NCBI GenBank assembly: GCA_017303875.1
Contig: JAFLBP010000049.1
Span: 1-33,508, forward strand
Reading direction: 5' to 3'
DNA length: 33,508 bases
From: Chitinophagales bacterium
GTDB taxonomy: Bacteria > Bacteroidota > Bacteroidia > Chitinophagales > Saprospiraceae
Shown here: positions 8,348 through 15,254 of the stretch, piece after piece
How positions within the stretch are numbered: the stretch's first letter is position 1
How the letters are laid out: every line of letters begins with the position of its first letter
Notes under the pieces: model-generated
Told to the model about the DNA's origin: nothing
The model's database searches: none
Seen by the model: the letters and a program-made list of their open reading frames with translations, nothing else
Made by a program: the position numbers and the translations under genes

Positions 8348-9781
8348 ATGAATAGAGATTGCCAAATGGTATGGGACAGCTGTCTGCGTACCATTAAGAA
8401 AAATGTGAACCCGCAAAGCTACAAAACCTGGTTTGAACCCATTCGCCCGGTTTTACTGGATGGCAACGTACTGACCATTCAGGTACCCAACAAATTCTTT
8501 TACGAATGGTTGGAGGAGCACTTCGTGCAGCTGCTCAAAACGAGCGTACGCCAGGAGCTGGGAGATAAGGGTCGGCTGGTATACCACATACCGGAGGGAA
8601 CGAACAATGCCTCCACGCCCGCTGCTCCCCCCCGGCCGAGCAACAGACCTTCTGCCGACAAAGACAACGAGCCTGTTCCCGGTGTATTCGACGCCGAGCA
8701 GATCAAAAATCCGTTTATCATTCCCGGTATCAAGCGTTTCAAAATTGATTCGCAACTGAATACCAATTACACCTTCGACAGCTTTATTGAAGGCGACTGC
8801 AATAAACTTGCCCGCAATGCAGGCGTAGCCATCGCTAAAAACCCGGGCAAAACGGCCTTCAACCCCTTGGTCATTTTCGGTGATGTAGGCTTGGGCAAAA
8901 CCCACCTCGCACAAGCCATCGGCAATGAAGTGGCCCGCCGCTTTGAATCCAAGGCTGTACTATATGTATCTGCCGAGAAATTCACCAACCAGATCATACA
9001 GGCCATTAAAAATAACGCCGTGAATGATTTCGTCAACTTCTACAACATGGTTGACGTGCTAATCATCGACGATATACAGTTCCTCAGCGGCAAGCAAAAA
9101 ACGCAGGAAATTTTCTTCCACATCTTCAACCAGCTGCACCAAAGCGGCCGACAGATCATCCTGACCTCAGATCGCGCACCCAAAAACCTTGAAGGCATCG
9201 AAGACCGCCTCATTTCCCGTTTCAAATGGGGACTGAGCGCCGACCTGCAAGCGCCGGATCTGGAAACCCGCATGGCCATTCTCGACACCAAACTGCGCGA
9301 AGAAAAAGTGGAACTCAGCGCCGATGTGCTGGAATTTATCTGCTACAATATCCAGAACAATGTACGCGAACTGGAAGGGGTAATGGTGTCGCTGCTGGCA
9401 CAGGCCACCCTCATCGAGCGTAATATCGACCTGGAGTTGGCCAAGGAAGTCATCCGCAGCTTCGTAAAAACCCTCACCAAAGAAATCACCATTGATTTCA
9501 TCAAGCAGACGGTTGCCGACCACTATAATATAGGTAAGGAAAAATTGGATCAGGAAACGCGCAAACGCAGTTTCGTGATTGCCCGCCAATTAGCCATGCA
9601 CCTGTGCAAAAAAATGACCAGTAAATCGCTGAAAACCATCGGCGAAAGCTTTGGCGGCCGCGACCACAGCACCGTCATCTATTCCTGCCGTGCCGTACAG
9701 GATATGATGGATACCGATATGGCTTTTAAAGATACGGTGGCCGAGCTGGAAAAGAAAATCCGAATGAGCCTGAATGATTAG
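8348..9781 (+). CDS. dnaA: Chromosomal replication initiator protein DnaA
   Basis: DnaA binds DnaA boxes at the origin and, with ATP, opens the duplex and helps load the replicative helicase. At 477 residues it has normal length. Domain I (residues 1-80) has the usual W9 and NPQSYKTWFEPI segment. A short proline- and serine-rich linker (about 85-112) is domain II. The AAA+ domain contains Walker A GDVGLGKT (178-185) and Walker B VLIIDDIQFL. Domain IV ends with the DNA-binding signature GGRDHSTVIYSCR (near 437-449). The ATG at 8348 gives the standard MNRDCQMVWDSCL start. The adjacent region is AT-rich, but no origin was proven. Confidence 0.98.
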   Translation: MNRDCQMVWDSCLRTIKKNVNPQSYKTWFEPIRPVLLDGNVLTIQVPNKFFYEWLEEHFVQLLKTSVRQELGDKGRLVYHIPEGTNNASTPAAPPRPSNRPSADKDNEPVPGVFDAEQIKNPFIIPGIKRFKIDSQLNTNYTFDSFIEGDCNKLARNAGVAIAKNPGKTAFNPLVIFGDVGLGKTHLAQAIGNEVARRFESKAVLYVSAEKFTNQIIQAIKNNAVNDFVNFYNMVDVLIIDDIQFLSGKQKTQEIFFHIFNQLHQSGRQIILTSDRAPKNLEGIEDRLISRFKWGLSADLQAPDLETRMAILDTKLREEKVELSADVLEFICYNIQNNVRELEGVMVSLLAQATLIERNIDLELAKEVIRSFVKTLTKEITIDFIKQTVADHYNIGKEKLDQETRKRSFVIARQLAMHLCKKMTSKSLKTIGESFGGRDHSTVIYSCRAVQDMMDTDMAFKDTVAELEKKIRMSLND

Positions 9782-9812
9782 GCCGGATTTTTTGCCCTTC
9801 CGTGAAACTTTT

Positions 9813-9842
9813 GCGATTTGAAAAAAGTTTTTATCAAATCGC
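9813..9842. promoter_or_regulatory. Near-perfect inverted repeat between dnaA and the tRNA promoter
   Basis: GCGATTTGA (9813-9821) and TCAAATCGC (9834-9842) are exact inverted repeats separated by an A-tract/T-tract spacer. The right arm ends immediately before the TTG (9843) of the tRNA promoter. It could be the dnaA terminator, with its T tract inside the hairpin, or an operator for the tRNA transcript. Confidence 0.5.
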
Positions 9843-9872
9843 TTGCAAAGTAAAAAAGGGCACTTATCTTTG
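9843..9872 (+). promoter_or_regulatory. Promoter of the tRNA-Ser/tRNA-Pro unit
   Basis: TTG (9843-9845) and TATCTTTG (9865-9872) are 19 bases apart, matching the Bacteroidota -33/-7 promoter pattern. The predicted start near 9879 is about 20 bases before tRNA-Ser. Confidence 0.7.
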
Positions 9873-9899
9873 CACCCGCTAAAGCAAAAACCCATTTTT

Positions 9900-9991
9900 G
9901 GATAGGTGGGTGAGTGGCTGAAACCACCGGTTTGCTAAACCGACGTACGGGTAACCCTGTACCGCGGGTTCGAATCCCGCCCTATCCGCCA
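9900..9991 (+). tRNA. tRNA-Ser (anticodon GCT)
   Basis: Acceptor stem GGATAGG (9900-9906) pairs with CCTATCC (9981-9987), followed by G and an encoded CCA (9989-9991). The anticodon arm has the loop TTTGCTAA, reading GCT. A long variable arm (around CGTACGGGTAACCC) identifies it as a class II serine tRNA. The T arm GCGGGTTCGAATCCCGC is standard. Confidence 0.95.
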
Positions 9992-9998
9992 GTTCAAT

Positions 9999-10060
9999 GT
10001 GGGTGTGAGCGTGTCGATGGAAATAATTACCATCACATTCGTAAACACATTCACACCCAC
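9999..10060 (+). other. Structured spacer between the two tRNAs
   Basis: GTGGGTGTGA (9999-10008) pairs exactly with TCACACCCAC (10051-10060). After a 2x2 internal loop, GTGT (10011-10014) pairs with ACAC (10045-10048). An inner GATGG (10016-10020) pairs with CCATC (10030-10034). The result is a stacked hairpin filling most of the spacer. There is no T run, so a terminator is unlikely; it may serve tRNA processing. Confidence 0.6.
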
Positions 10061-10098
10061 AGGAATTTTAAGCGCTCACGCGCAAAATTCAGTACATT

Positions 10099-10172
10099 CG
10101 GGGCGTAGCGCAGCCCGGTAGCGCACCTGCTTTGGGAGCAGGGGGTCCCAGGTTCGAATCCTGGTGCCCCGA
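10099..10172 (+). tRNA. tRNA-Pro (anticodon TGG)
   Basis: CGGGGCG (10099-10105) pairs with TGCCCCG (10165-10171) with one G-U pair. The anticodon stem CCTGC/GCAGG encloses a TTTGGGA loop reading TGG. The T arm contains GGTTCGAATCC. The discriminator base is A and CCA is not encoded (CGA follows), unlike the serine tRNA upstream. Confidence 0.94.
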
Positions 10173-10183
10173 CGAATGAAATC

Positions 10184-10218
10184 AGGAGTTACAGACTTAG
10201 GTTTGTAGCTCCTTTTTT
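10184..10218 (+). terminator. Terminator of the tRNA unit
   Basis: AGGAGTTACA pairs with TGTAGCTCCT (one G-U pair) around a 10-base loop and is followed by a run of T. It closes the tRNA transcript before the ATPase gene. Confidence 0.8.
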
Positions 10219-10263
10219 GTTTTTGCAAATTGGAATATGACTTAGTGGTACTTAAAAAGATAC

Positions 10264-10291
10264 TTGAATTAAGTAAAAAATGATAAATTTG
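10264..10291 (+). promoter_or_regulatory. Promoter of the ATPase/TOPRIM-like pair
   Basis: TTG (10264-10266) and TAAATTTG (10284-10291) are 17 bases apart, a fair match to the Bacteroidota promoter. The start near 10298 would leave a leader of about 20 bases before the ATG at 10320, so the pair appears to have its own promoter downstream of the tRNA terminator. Confidence 0.55.
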
Positions 10292-10319
10292 CGTTTGTCA
10301 AGGCTAAAAAACTCGTTAC

Positions 10320-11723
10320 ATGATTACCAAAATAGCCATATCCGGATTTAAGTCATTCAAAGACTTTGAAGTAGAGCTGTCACCTTTTGTAGTGGTTGCC
10401 GGTGTCAACGCTGCGGGAAAAAGTAACTTGTTTGATGCTATACAACTACTATCGCGCCTGTCGCAAAGCAACATACGGATCGCTTTCGACAACCTGCGAG
10501 GAGACGCACATGAGTTGTTTAGTAAGCACATTGATGGCAGCTCTGAAGATGAAATGCGTTTTTCAGTTGAGCTTTTGCTTGATCGGCATATCAGAGATGC
10601 CTGGGGAGGTGAAGCAGAACTCAAGTATACCCGACTTCGGTACTCGCTTCATATTCAACGACGTCCCGACGGACGCGGGGTGGAAAGACTTTATGTATCC
10701 AAGGAAGAGCTAACAACAATTCCCAGGGGAGAAGATGATTGGTATAAAAGATATGTTGGAGAAAAAAACCATTTCTGGCATGTCAAAGTTACCGGAGGTC
10801 GTGCACCATTTATCAGTACCAAAACAGAAAATGACACTGCAACCGTTCTGTTGCATCAAGACAAAGGCAGTAGTGGCCGGCCCCGGCCAGCCGCAGATCT
10901 TGAAAGCACCATGCTCAGCAGCGTTACTAATACTGAGTTTCCTCATGCATTGGCAGTAAAAAAAGAAATGGAGCATTGGCATTTCTTACAGCTTAATCCG
11001 GTGGAACTACGTCGTCCGGCAGCAAAATTTACCGCTCGAGAGTTTATGGGGCCGGATGGTTCAGGATTTGCAGGCGCGCTTTTTCGCATAAAAAGTAATA
11101 ATCCGCTCGATCTTAAAAACATCGCACGCGATATGGCTAACCTGATACCCGGTATTACCGGTATTGATGTTGCCGAAGATGAAATAGAGAAGAAGTATGT
11201 TGTCAGGGCCACAATGGACGACGGAAGAGTATTCAGCTCTCAAGTACTATCGGAAGGAACGCTGCGGCTTTTGGCTTTATGTACTTTAAAACACGATGCC
11301 GCACACAGGGGTGTAATATGCTTCGAAGAGCCTGAAAATGGTGTAAACCCGACCAAAATCTTACAAGTACTGGAATTATTGCGCAGCCTTACAACTGACT
11401 TTGAAAGAGAGGAAAAAGCACCATTTCCATCGAGACAGGTACTAATTAATACGCACTCGCCTCTATTGGTTAACGAAGTATATAAAATGAAATCCATTGA
11501 GAAATTTGGCCATATTTTCTTTGCCCGCTTGGTATCGCTTATCCAAAACGGAAAAAAGATTCAACATACCCGACTTCAAGCTGTAGATTTAAGCACAGTC
11601 GGTAAACTCAACTTCGATCCTAAAATGACACAAGTAGACCGGAAAGTTGGCAAAGCTGAATTATTAAATTACCTGGAAACAGTGCGCTTCGACACAGAAT
11701 TAACAACTTTAAACGAACCATGA
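10320..11723 (+). CDS. ABC/OLD-type AAA ATPase, probable sensor-motor of a two-gene defence cassette
   Basis: This is a 467-residue predicted cytoplasmic ATPase of the SMC/RecF/OLD ABC class. The start ITKIAISGFKSFKDFEVELSP is the typical first strand. Walker A is GVNAAGKSN (28-36), the ABC signature is LSEGT (310-314), Walker B is VICFEEPENG (332-341) and the switch histidine is H379 in NTHSPLLV. About 270 residues between Walker A and the signature form the lid or insertion region, too short and not heptad-like enough for an SMC coiled coil. There is no fused TOPRIM domain; instead the stop codon overlaps the start of the next gene (ATGA), whose product looks like a TOPRIM nuclease. This split arrangement resembles PARIS (AriA/AriB) and AbiL. 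Base composition is visibly AT-richer than in the flanking transporter and dnaA genes, which suggests transfer. The defence role is inferred from context. Confidence 0.8.
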   Translation: MITKIAISGFKSFKDFEVELSPFVVVAGVNAAGKSNLFDAIQLLSRLSQSNIRIAFDNLRGDAHELFSKHIDGSSEDEMRFSVELLLDRHIRDAWGGEAELKYTRLRYSLHIQRRPDGRGVERLYVSKEELTTIPRGEDDWYKRYVGEKNHFWHVKVTGGRAPFISTKTENDTATVLLHQDKGSSGRPRPAADLESTMLSSVTNTEFPHALAVKKEMEHWHFLQLNPVELRRPAAKFTAREFMGPDGSGFAGALFRIKSNNPLDLKNIARDMANLIPGITGIDVAEDEIEKKYVVRATMDDGRVFSSQVLSEGTLRLLALCTLKHDAAHRGVICFEEPENGVNPTKILQVLELLRSLTTDFEREEKAPFPSRQVLINTHSPLLVNEVYKMKSIEKFGHIFFARLVSLIQNGKKIQHTRLQAVDLSTVGKLNFDPKMTQVDRKVGKAELLNYLETVRFDTELTTLNEP

Positions 11724-12409
11724 ATACGCTTGTCAGCGCTTTTTGGGGAGAAGGAATTTCCGACGAGCGTTTTCTACCGGTTATGATACAGCGCACTCTG
11801 GAGGCACTGATGCTGCAGTGCGCACAAGGTGAGTGGGAAATATTGGAACCTTTAGTTATTCACCCCGACAGAAATATTGTAGGCTTTGTGAATCAAGTGC
11901 AGGATTTAGCTCAACAGGCACATGGCTTTCATTTGCTTTTTATTCATACTGATGCCGACGCCCCCGAAGAAGCGCATAAAGCAATTCGATTCAAAATAAA
12001 TCCGGCAATTCAAGCTGTTCAAAACGCACCGCAAACAATTGAATATTGCAGGGAAATTATTCCAGTCATTCCGGTTGTTAAAATTGAAAACTGGAAACTT
12101 TCGGACAGCGATGCCTTGCGAGAAGCACTCGCAACCGAGCTCGACGATACCGCATTGGGGTTAAATCTTGGCACAAAGCAATTGGAACAAAAAAGCGATG
12201 CAAAGGAATTACTTGCCACAATCCTGAGCAAAATAAATGAAAATCGCAGAATTCCTGTGTTGCTGGACGATCTTGATGGCGCCCTTGCAAAAGGTATTCA
12301 TTTGCAAAAAATATATCGCTTTCAATCCTTTGAACGTTTTGTCAATCGCCTAAAAACATCACTAATTGCTCAAAACATCCTGAAAGCAGATTGTAATCCT
12401 CGATTTTAA
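11720..12409 (+). CDS. TOPRIM-like partner protein, probable effector nuclease
   Basis: This 229-residue protein is encoded with a 4-base overlap to the ATPase gene, implying coupled translation and a shared complex. The N-terminal WGEGISDERFLP (E11, D15, E16) resembles the conserved glutamate motif of TOPRIM folds. LLFIHTDAD (D78, D80) resembles the following strand with its DxD pair. VVKIENWKLSD (E123, W125, D129) resembles the late conserved E-x-W block of small TOPRIM proteins such as DUF4276 or RloB-like families. The rest is predicted helical. The exact family could not be fixed: DUF4435 (AriB), DUF4276 and RloB are alternatives. An effector nuclease acting on tRNA or DNA when released by the ATPase is a hypothesis from known systems, not seen here. 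Composition is AT-rich like its partner. Confidence 0.7.
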   Translation: MNTLVSAFWGEGISDERFLPVMIQRTLEALMLQCAQGEWEILEPLVIHPDRNIVGFVNQVQDLAQQAHGFHLLFIHTDADAPEEAHKAIRFKINPAIQAVQNAPQTIEYCREIIPVIPVVKIENWKLSDSDALREALATELDDTALGLNLGTKQLEQKSDAKELLATILSKINENRRIPVLLDDLDGALAKGIHLQKIYRFQSFERFVNRLKTSLIAQNILKADCNPRF

Positions 12410-12418
12410 CCCTCCCCC

Positions 12419-13978
12419 ATGTTCTCTCCTAAACGCAAACTGCACTACCACTGGCTTACTTTTAAAAAACACGACTTCCGGGCCAGTTTAACCGTTTTTT
12501 TTGTCGCTCTGCCCCTTTGCCTCGGCGTGGCCCTGGCCTCTAATGCCCCGATTTACAGCGGTCTGGCTGCCGGCATCATCGGTGGCATGCTTATTCCACT
12601 TATCAGTCGCTCGGAACTGAGCGTGAGCGGCCCGGCCGCTGGCCTGACGGCCATCTGCGCGGGCGCCATTCAGGAACTCGGCAGTCTGGAAATTTTCTTT
12701 ATCGCTGTGGCCGTCTCCGGCTTGCTACAAATTGCCATCGGACTGCTCAAGCTGGGAGAATTTACGCATTTCATCCCCTCCGCCGTTATCAAAGGGATGT
12801 TGGCTGCCATCGGTATTTTATTGATTTCCAAGCAAATTCCCTTGCTTTTGGGCTATAACCGACCCGATTTCTGGCGCAACGAACTGTTTAACATCATTAC
12901 CTTCAACTCCGCTTTCCAGCAAATGGAAAGCCTCGCCGACAATATCAACCCCACCGCCATCGGTATCGCCCTGGTTTGCTTCGGTGTGCTGCACGGCTGG
13001 AAAAAATACTTTTCACAGCGTTTCGCTTTCCTGCCCGCATCTTTTGTAACAGTGCTCAGCGGCAGCCTGCTGGCCTGGCTAATCAGTCGCTACCTGCCCG
13101 ACTACCAATTGAACCCAAGCCAGTTGGTACAGATTCCGGAAAATGTATTCGCTTCGGTGCAATTGCCCGACTGGAGCGGTATTTTTAAAAACGGGGCCGT
13201 CTGGAAAACAGCGCTCGTTATTGCCCTCGTAGCAACCATGGAAACCCTGCTCAGCATTGAGGCCATCGACAAACTCGACCCCTATAACCGCGTCACGCCC
13301 AAAAACCGGGAGCTGATTGCACAGGGCCTTGCCAATTTTGGCAGCGGCATGGTGGGCGGACTGCCGGTTACGGCCGTTATCGTGCGGAGCAGCGCCAATG
13401 CCGAAGCCGGGGGCAAAACGAGGGTATCCGCCTTTGCGCACGGCATATGGCTTCTGCTGGCCGTGTTGCTGGCTACGCCCCTCCTCAATTTTATTCCCTA
13501 TTGTGTTCTGGCCGTACTGCTCGCGCGTACCGGCTACAACCTCGCCAAACCTTCTATGATTCGCTTAGTGTGGCGGCAGGGCCGGGAGCAATTTCTGCCG
13601 TTTATCGTCAGTATCGGCGCCATCCTGTTTACCGATCTGCTGATCGGGGTACTGATCGGCATCGCATATTCGGTTTACTTTTTGATCAAACATACCTATC
13701 GCGCCGGATTTGTGCTGGAACAAAGCCAGGAAGGGCATATTGTACACTATCATTTTCGCCTGGGACTGAATGTGAGCTTCCTGAACAAACGCCGCCTCAC
13801 AGAACAACTCGACCGCATCCCCGAGTATGCCGTGGTGCATATCAGCGGAACCGACAGCGTGTACATCGACCATGATGTGCTGGAAATTATTCAGAGCTTC
13901 CGTTCCAAAGCCAAAAGCAAACATATTGAATTGCATACCGACGGCATTCAGGAGGTAGAGACGATTGAGCTGCACTGA
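12419..13978 (+). CDS. SulP family inorganic anion transporter (SLC26-like)
   Basis: This 519-residue membrane protein probably carries sulfate, bicarbonate or a related anion. After a short cytoplasmic N terminus (HDFRASLTVFFVALPLCLGVALAS) there are about 10-12 hydrophobic segments. SELSVSGPAAGLTAI near residues 64-78 is the conserved SulP anion-site segment, and the family-typical NRELIAQGLANFGSGMVGGLPVTA lies near 299-322. The C-terminal 80 residues (from about 435) form a short STAS-like domain (VVHISGTDSVYIDHDVLEII). It starts 9 bases after the TOPRIM-like gene, so the two may be cotranscribed, but its GC-rich coding matches the chromosome rather than the cassette. The ion cannot be told from sequence. 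Confidence 0.88.
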   Translation: MFSPKRKLHYHWLTFKKHDFRASLTVFFVALPLCLGVALASNAPIYSGLAAGIIGGMLIPLISRSELSVSGPAAGLTAICAGAIQELGSLEIFFIAVAVSGLLQIAIGLLKLGEFTHFIPSAVIKGMLAAIGILLISKQIPLLLGYNRPDFWRNELFNIITFNSAFQQMESLADNINPTAIGIALVCFGVLHGWKKYFSQRFAFLPASFVTVLSGSLLAWLISRYLPDYQLNPSQLVQIPENVFASVQLPDWSGIFKNGAVWKTALVIALVATMETLLSIEAIDKLDPYNRVTPKNRELIAQGLANFGSGMVGGLPVTAVIVRSSANAEAGGKTRVSAFAHGIWLLLAVLLATPLLNFIPYCVLAVLLARTGYNLAKPSMIRLVWRQGREQFLPFIVSIGAILFTDLLIGVLIGIAYSVYFLIKHTYRAGFVLEQSQEGHIVHYHFRLGLNVSFLNKRRLTEQLDRIPEYAVVHISGTDSVYIDHDVLEIIQSFRSKAKSKHIELHTDGIQEVETIELH

Positions 13979-14055
13979 GCGCATGTTCGGGAATTCATGC
14001 TCTAAGGCTTGAATGCCCGGCAAGCGGGGTAAGCAGGGTTTCTTTTTTACGTGCG

Positions 14056-14194
14056 GTACGGGCAACGAAGCAGAGCTTCGCTGTACAGGCAACGAAGCTC
14101 TGCTTCGTTGTACGGGCTGCGAAGCAGAGCTTCGCTGTACAGGCAACGAAGCAGAGCTTCGTTGTACGGGCTGCGAAGCGGAGCTTCGCAGTAC
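14056..14194. repeat. Five-copy 27-bp tandem repeat with palindromic core
   Basis: Units begin at 14056, 14083, 14110, 14137 and 14164, each starting GTAC(A/G)GGC, and a partial GTAC follows at 14191. Each unit contains CGAAGC-AGA-GCTTCG or a close variant, a 6-bp stem with a 3-base loop. In the second unit the core is inverted (loop TCT) while the flanks keep their orientation. There are no spacers, so this is not CRISPR. Confidence 0.92.
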
Positions 14195-14428
14195 ACGGCG
14201 TGTCCACTTTTTACCACTACATCAACACTTCCTTACACACGACTGATTTTCAGGTCACTTCCGCGCTTCTTCAGGCGCAGAGTAGCGCCATTTATGCTCC
14301 AAAAGTTATATAAAATCATTCAAAATACATTTTTCAGCATTTTTTTCCCACATTTTAACACGGGCATATTTTATTGATAATCAATATTTTAAGTATTTTA
14401 TAAAAAAAATTATACAACATTTATTCAA

Positions 14429-14461
14429 AAAATGTGTCGTTTAGTGGTAAAATGTGTCGTT
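14429..14461 (+). promoter_or_regulatory. Candidate MraZ operator (two direct repeats)
   Basis: AAAATGTGTCGTT occurs at 14429-14441 and again at 14449-14461, 20 bases apart, so both copies lie on the same face of the helix. They lie directly upstream of the -7 element for mraZ. MraZ is known to bind short direct repeats in front of its own operon in other bacteria. The motif here is not the E. coli TGGG motif, so the assignment is by position. Confidence 0.5.
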
Positions 14462-14467
14462 CAAGTG

Positions 14468-14475
14468 TATATTTG
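14468..14475 (+). promoter_or_regulatory. -7 element of the mraZ/dcw promoter
   Basis: TATATTTG matches TAnnTTTG exactly. It follows the direct-repeat pair by 6 bases. Transcription would start near 14482, giving a leader of about 124 bases before mraZ. No convincing -33 TTTG was seen, which would fit a regulated promoter. Confidence 0.6.
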
Positions 14476-14570
14476 TGGCTCGAAAAGCGCAGAAAGTCCC
14501 TTTGTAAATATCGTTTAAGAAAGCCAACAGCAGGACGGCAACATCTTTAACCCTCATTTCCGATAGGACC

Positions 14571-14599
14571 GACTGTTTCAGAACGAGCAATAAACAGTC
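14571..14599 (+). promoter_or_regulatory. Leader hairpin just before mraZ
   Basis: GACTGTTT (14571-14578) pairs exactly with AAACAGTC (14592-14599) around a 13-base loop. The stem ends 6 bases before the mraZ ATG, so it covers the ribosome-loading region and could affect translation. Confidence 0.45.
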
Positions 14600-14605
14600 C
14601 CTTAA

Positions 14606-15109
14606 ATGCAGCTCATTGGTGAATATCCGGTTTCGGTAGACAACAAGGGTCGGTTACGATTACCGACTGCCTTGCTGCGCCAACTCGGCGAAAAGGCTTC
14701 GGAAGAGGCCGCCTATGAGTTTGTCGTTAACCGTGGCTTTGAGCCTTGCCTTACGCTTTATCCGAAAGCCGTCTGGGATAATATCTCAGCAAAACTCAGC
14801 AGACTCAATCGTTTCAACGAGCGCAACCGTGCCTTCGTCCGCTCCTTCTACCTCGGCGCCTACCCGCTTCAAACGGATAGCGCTGATCGTATTTTGCTGC
14901 AAAAACCCCTGATGGACTATGCAGCTATCGGCGAAGAAGCGATTCTTGTTGCCATGGACGACCGCATCGAAATCTGGTCGCCGGCTCAGTACAACCGCGT
15001 CGCCATGGCTGATCCCAATGCCTTCAGCGACCTGGCCAACCAGGTACTCGGCGGCGGCGATGACGGCGCAGGCAGCACCGATGACGACTTTTTTGGAATG
15101 TTCAAATAA
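14606..15109 (+). CDS. mraZ: MraZ, transcriptional regulator of the dcw cluster
   Basis: MraZ is a ring-forming DNA-binding protein with two AbrB-like swapped-hairpin domains; in other bacteria it represses or tunes its own operon. The first domain has VDNKGRLRLP (11-20) and the second TDSADRILLQKPL (about 90-102), both the expected motif positions. At 167 residues it is a little longer than the usual 140-155 because of an acidic tail (GGGDDGAGSTDDDFFGMF). The ATG at 14606 gives the standard MQLIGEYPVSVDNKG start. It is the first gene of the dcw cluster but is separated from rsmH by 333 bases of repeats. Two direct repeats upstream may be its own binding site. Confidence 0.96.
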   Translation: MQLIGEYPVSVDNKGRLRLPTALLRQLGEKASEEAAYEFVVNRGFEPCLTLYPKAVWDNISAKLSRLNRFNERNRAFVRSFYLGAYPLQTDSADRILLQKPLMDYAAIGEEAILVAMDDRIEIWSPAQYNRVAMADPNAFSDLANQVLGGGDDGAGSTDDDFFGMFK

Positions 15110-15198
15110 GTGATTTTTGATTTTGAATTTTGAATGCTTGATTTTGAATTGCATAAAAATTTGAATATCAAATATTTAACACAAAACACCTAAATCCA

Positions 15199-15246
15199 AA
15201 AACACTAAAACACTAAAACACTAAAACACCAAAACACTAAAACACC
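15199..15246. repeat. AAAACACT octamer array (six units)
   Basis: Six 8-base units in register, four AAAACACT and two AAAACACC. Two more AAAACACT units lie between murD and ftsW (23388-23403). Confidence 0.9.
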
Positions 15247-15254
15247 TAAAAAAA

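Larger units (their letters stand above)
13979..14605. other. Repeat- and AT-rich region between SulP gene and mraZ
   Basis: There is no credible gene here. Open frames across 14013-14246 exist on both strands only because the 27-base repeat is a multiple of three. The region holds the 27-bp repeat array (14056-14194), a strongly AT-rich stretch (about 14290-14430), two direct repeats, a -7 element and a hairpin leading into mraZ. Confidence 0.7.

Noticed and set aside
12419..13978. SulP transporter as third member of the ATPase/TOPRIM-like system
   Set aside because: Close spacing only; its composition and family point to ordinary anion transport.
14056..14194. CRISPR array
   Set aside because: Repeats are directly joined without spacers and no cas genes are present.
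14013..14246. Open frames across the 27-bp repeats on both strands
   Set aside because: The repeat length is a multiple of three and lacks stops, so frames stay open by chance; the predicted peptides are only the repeat.
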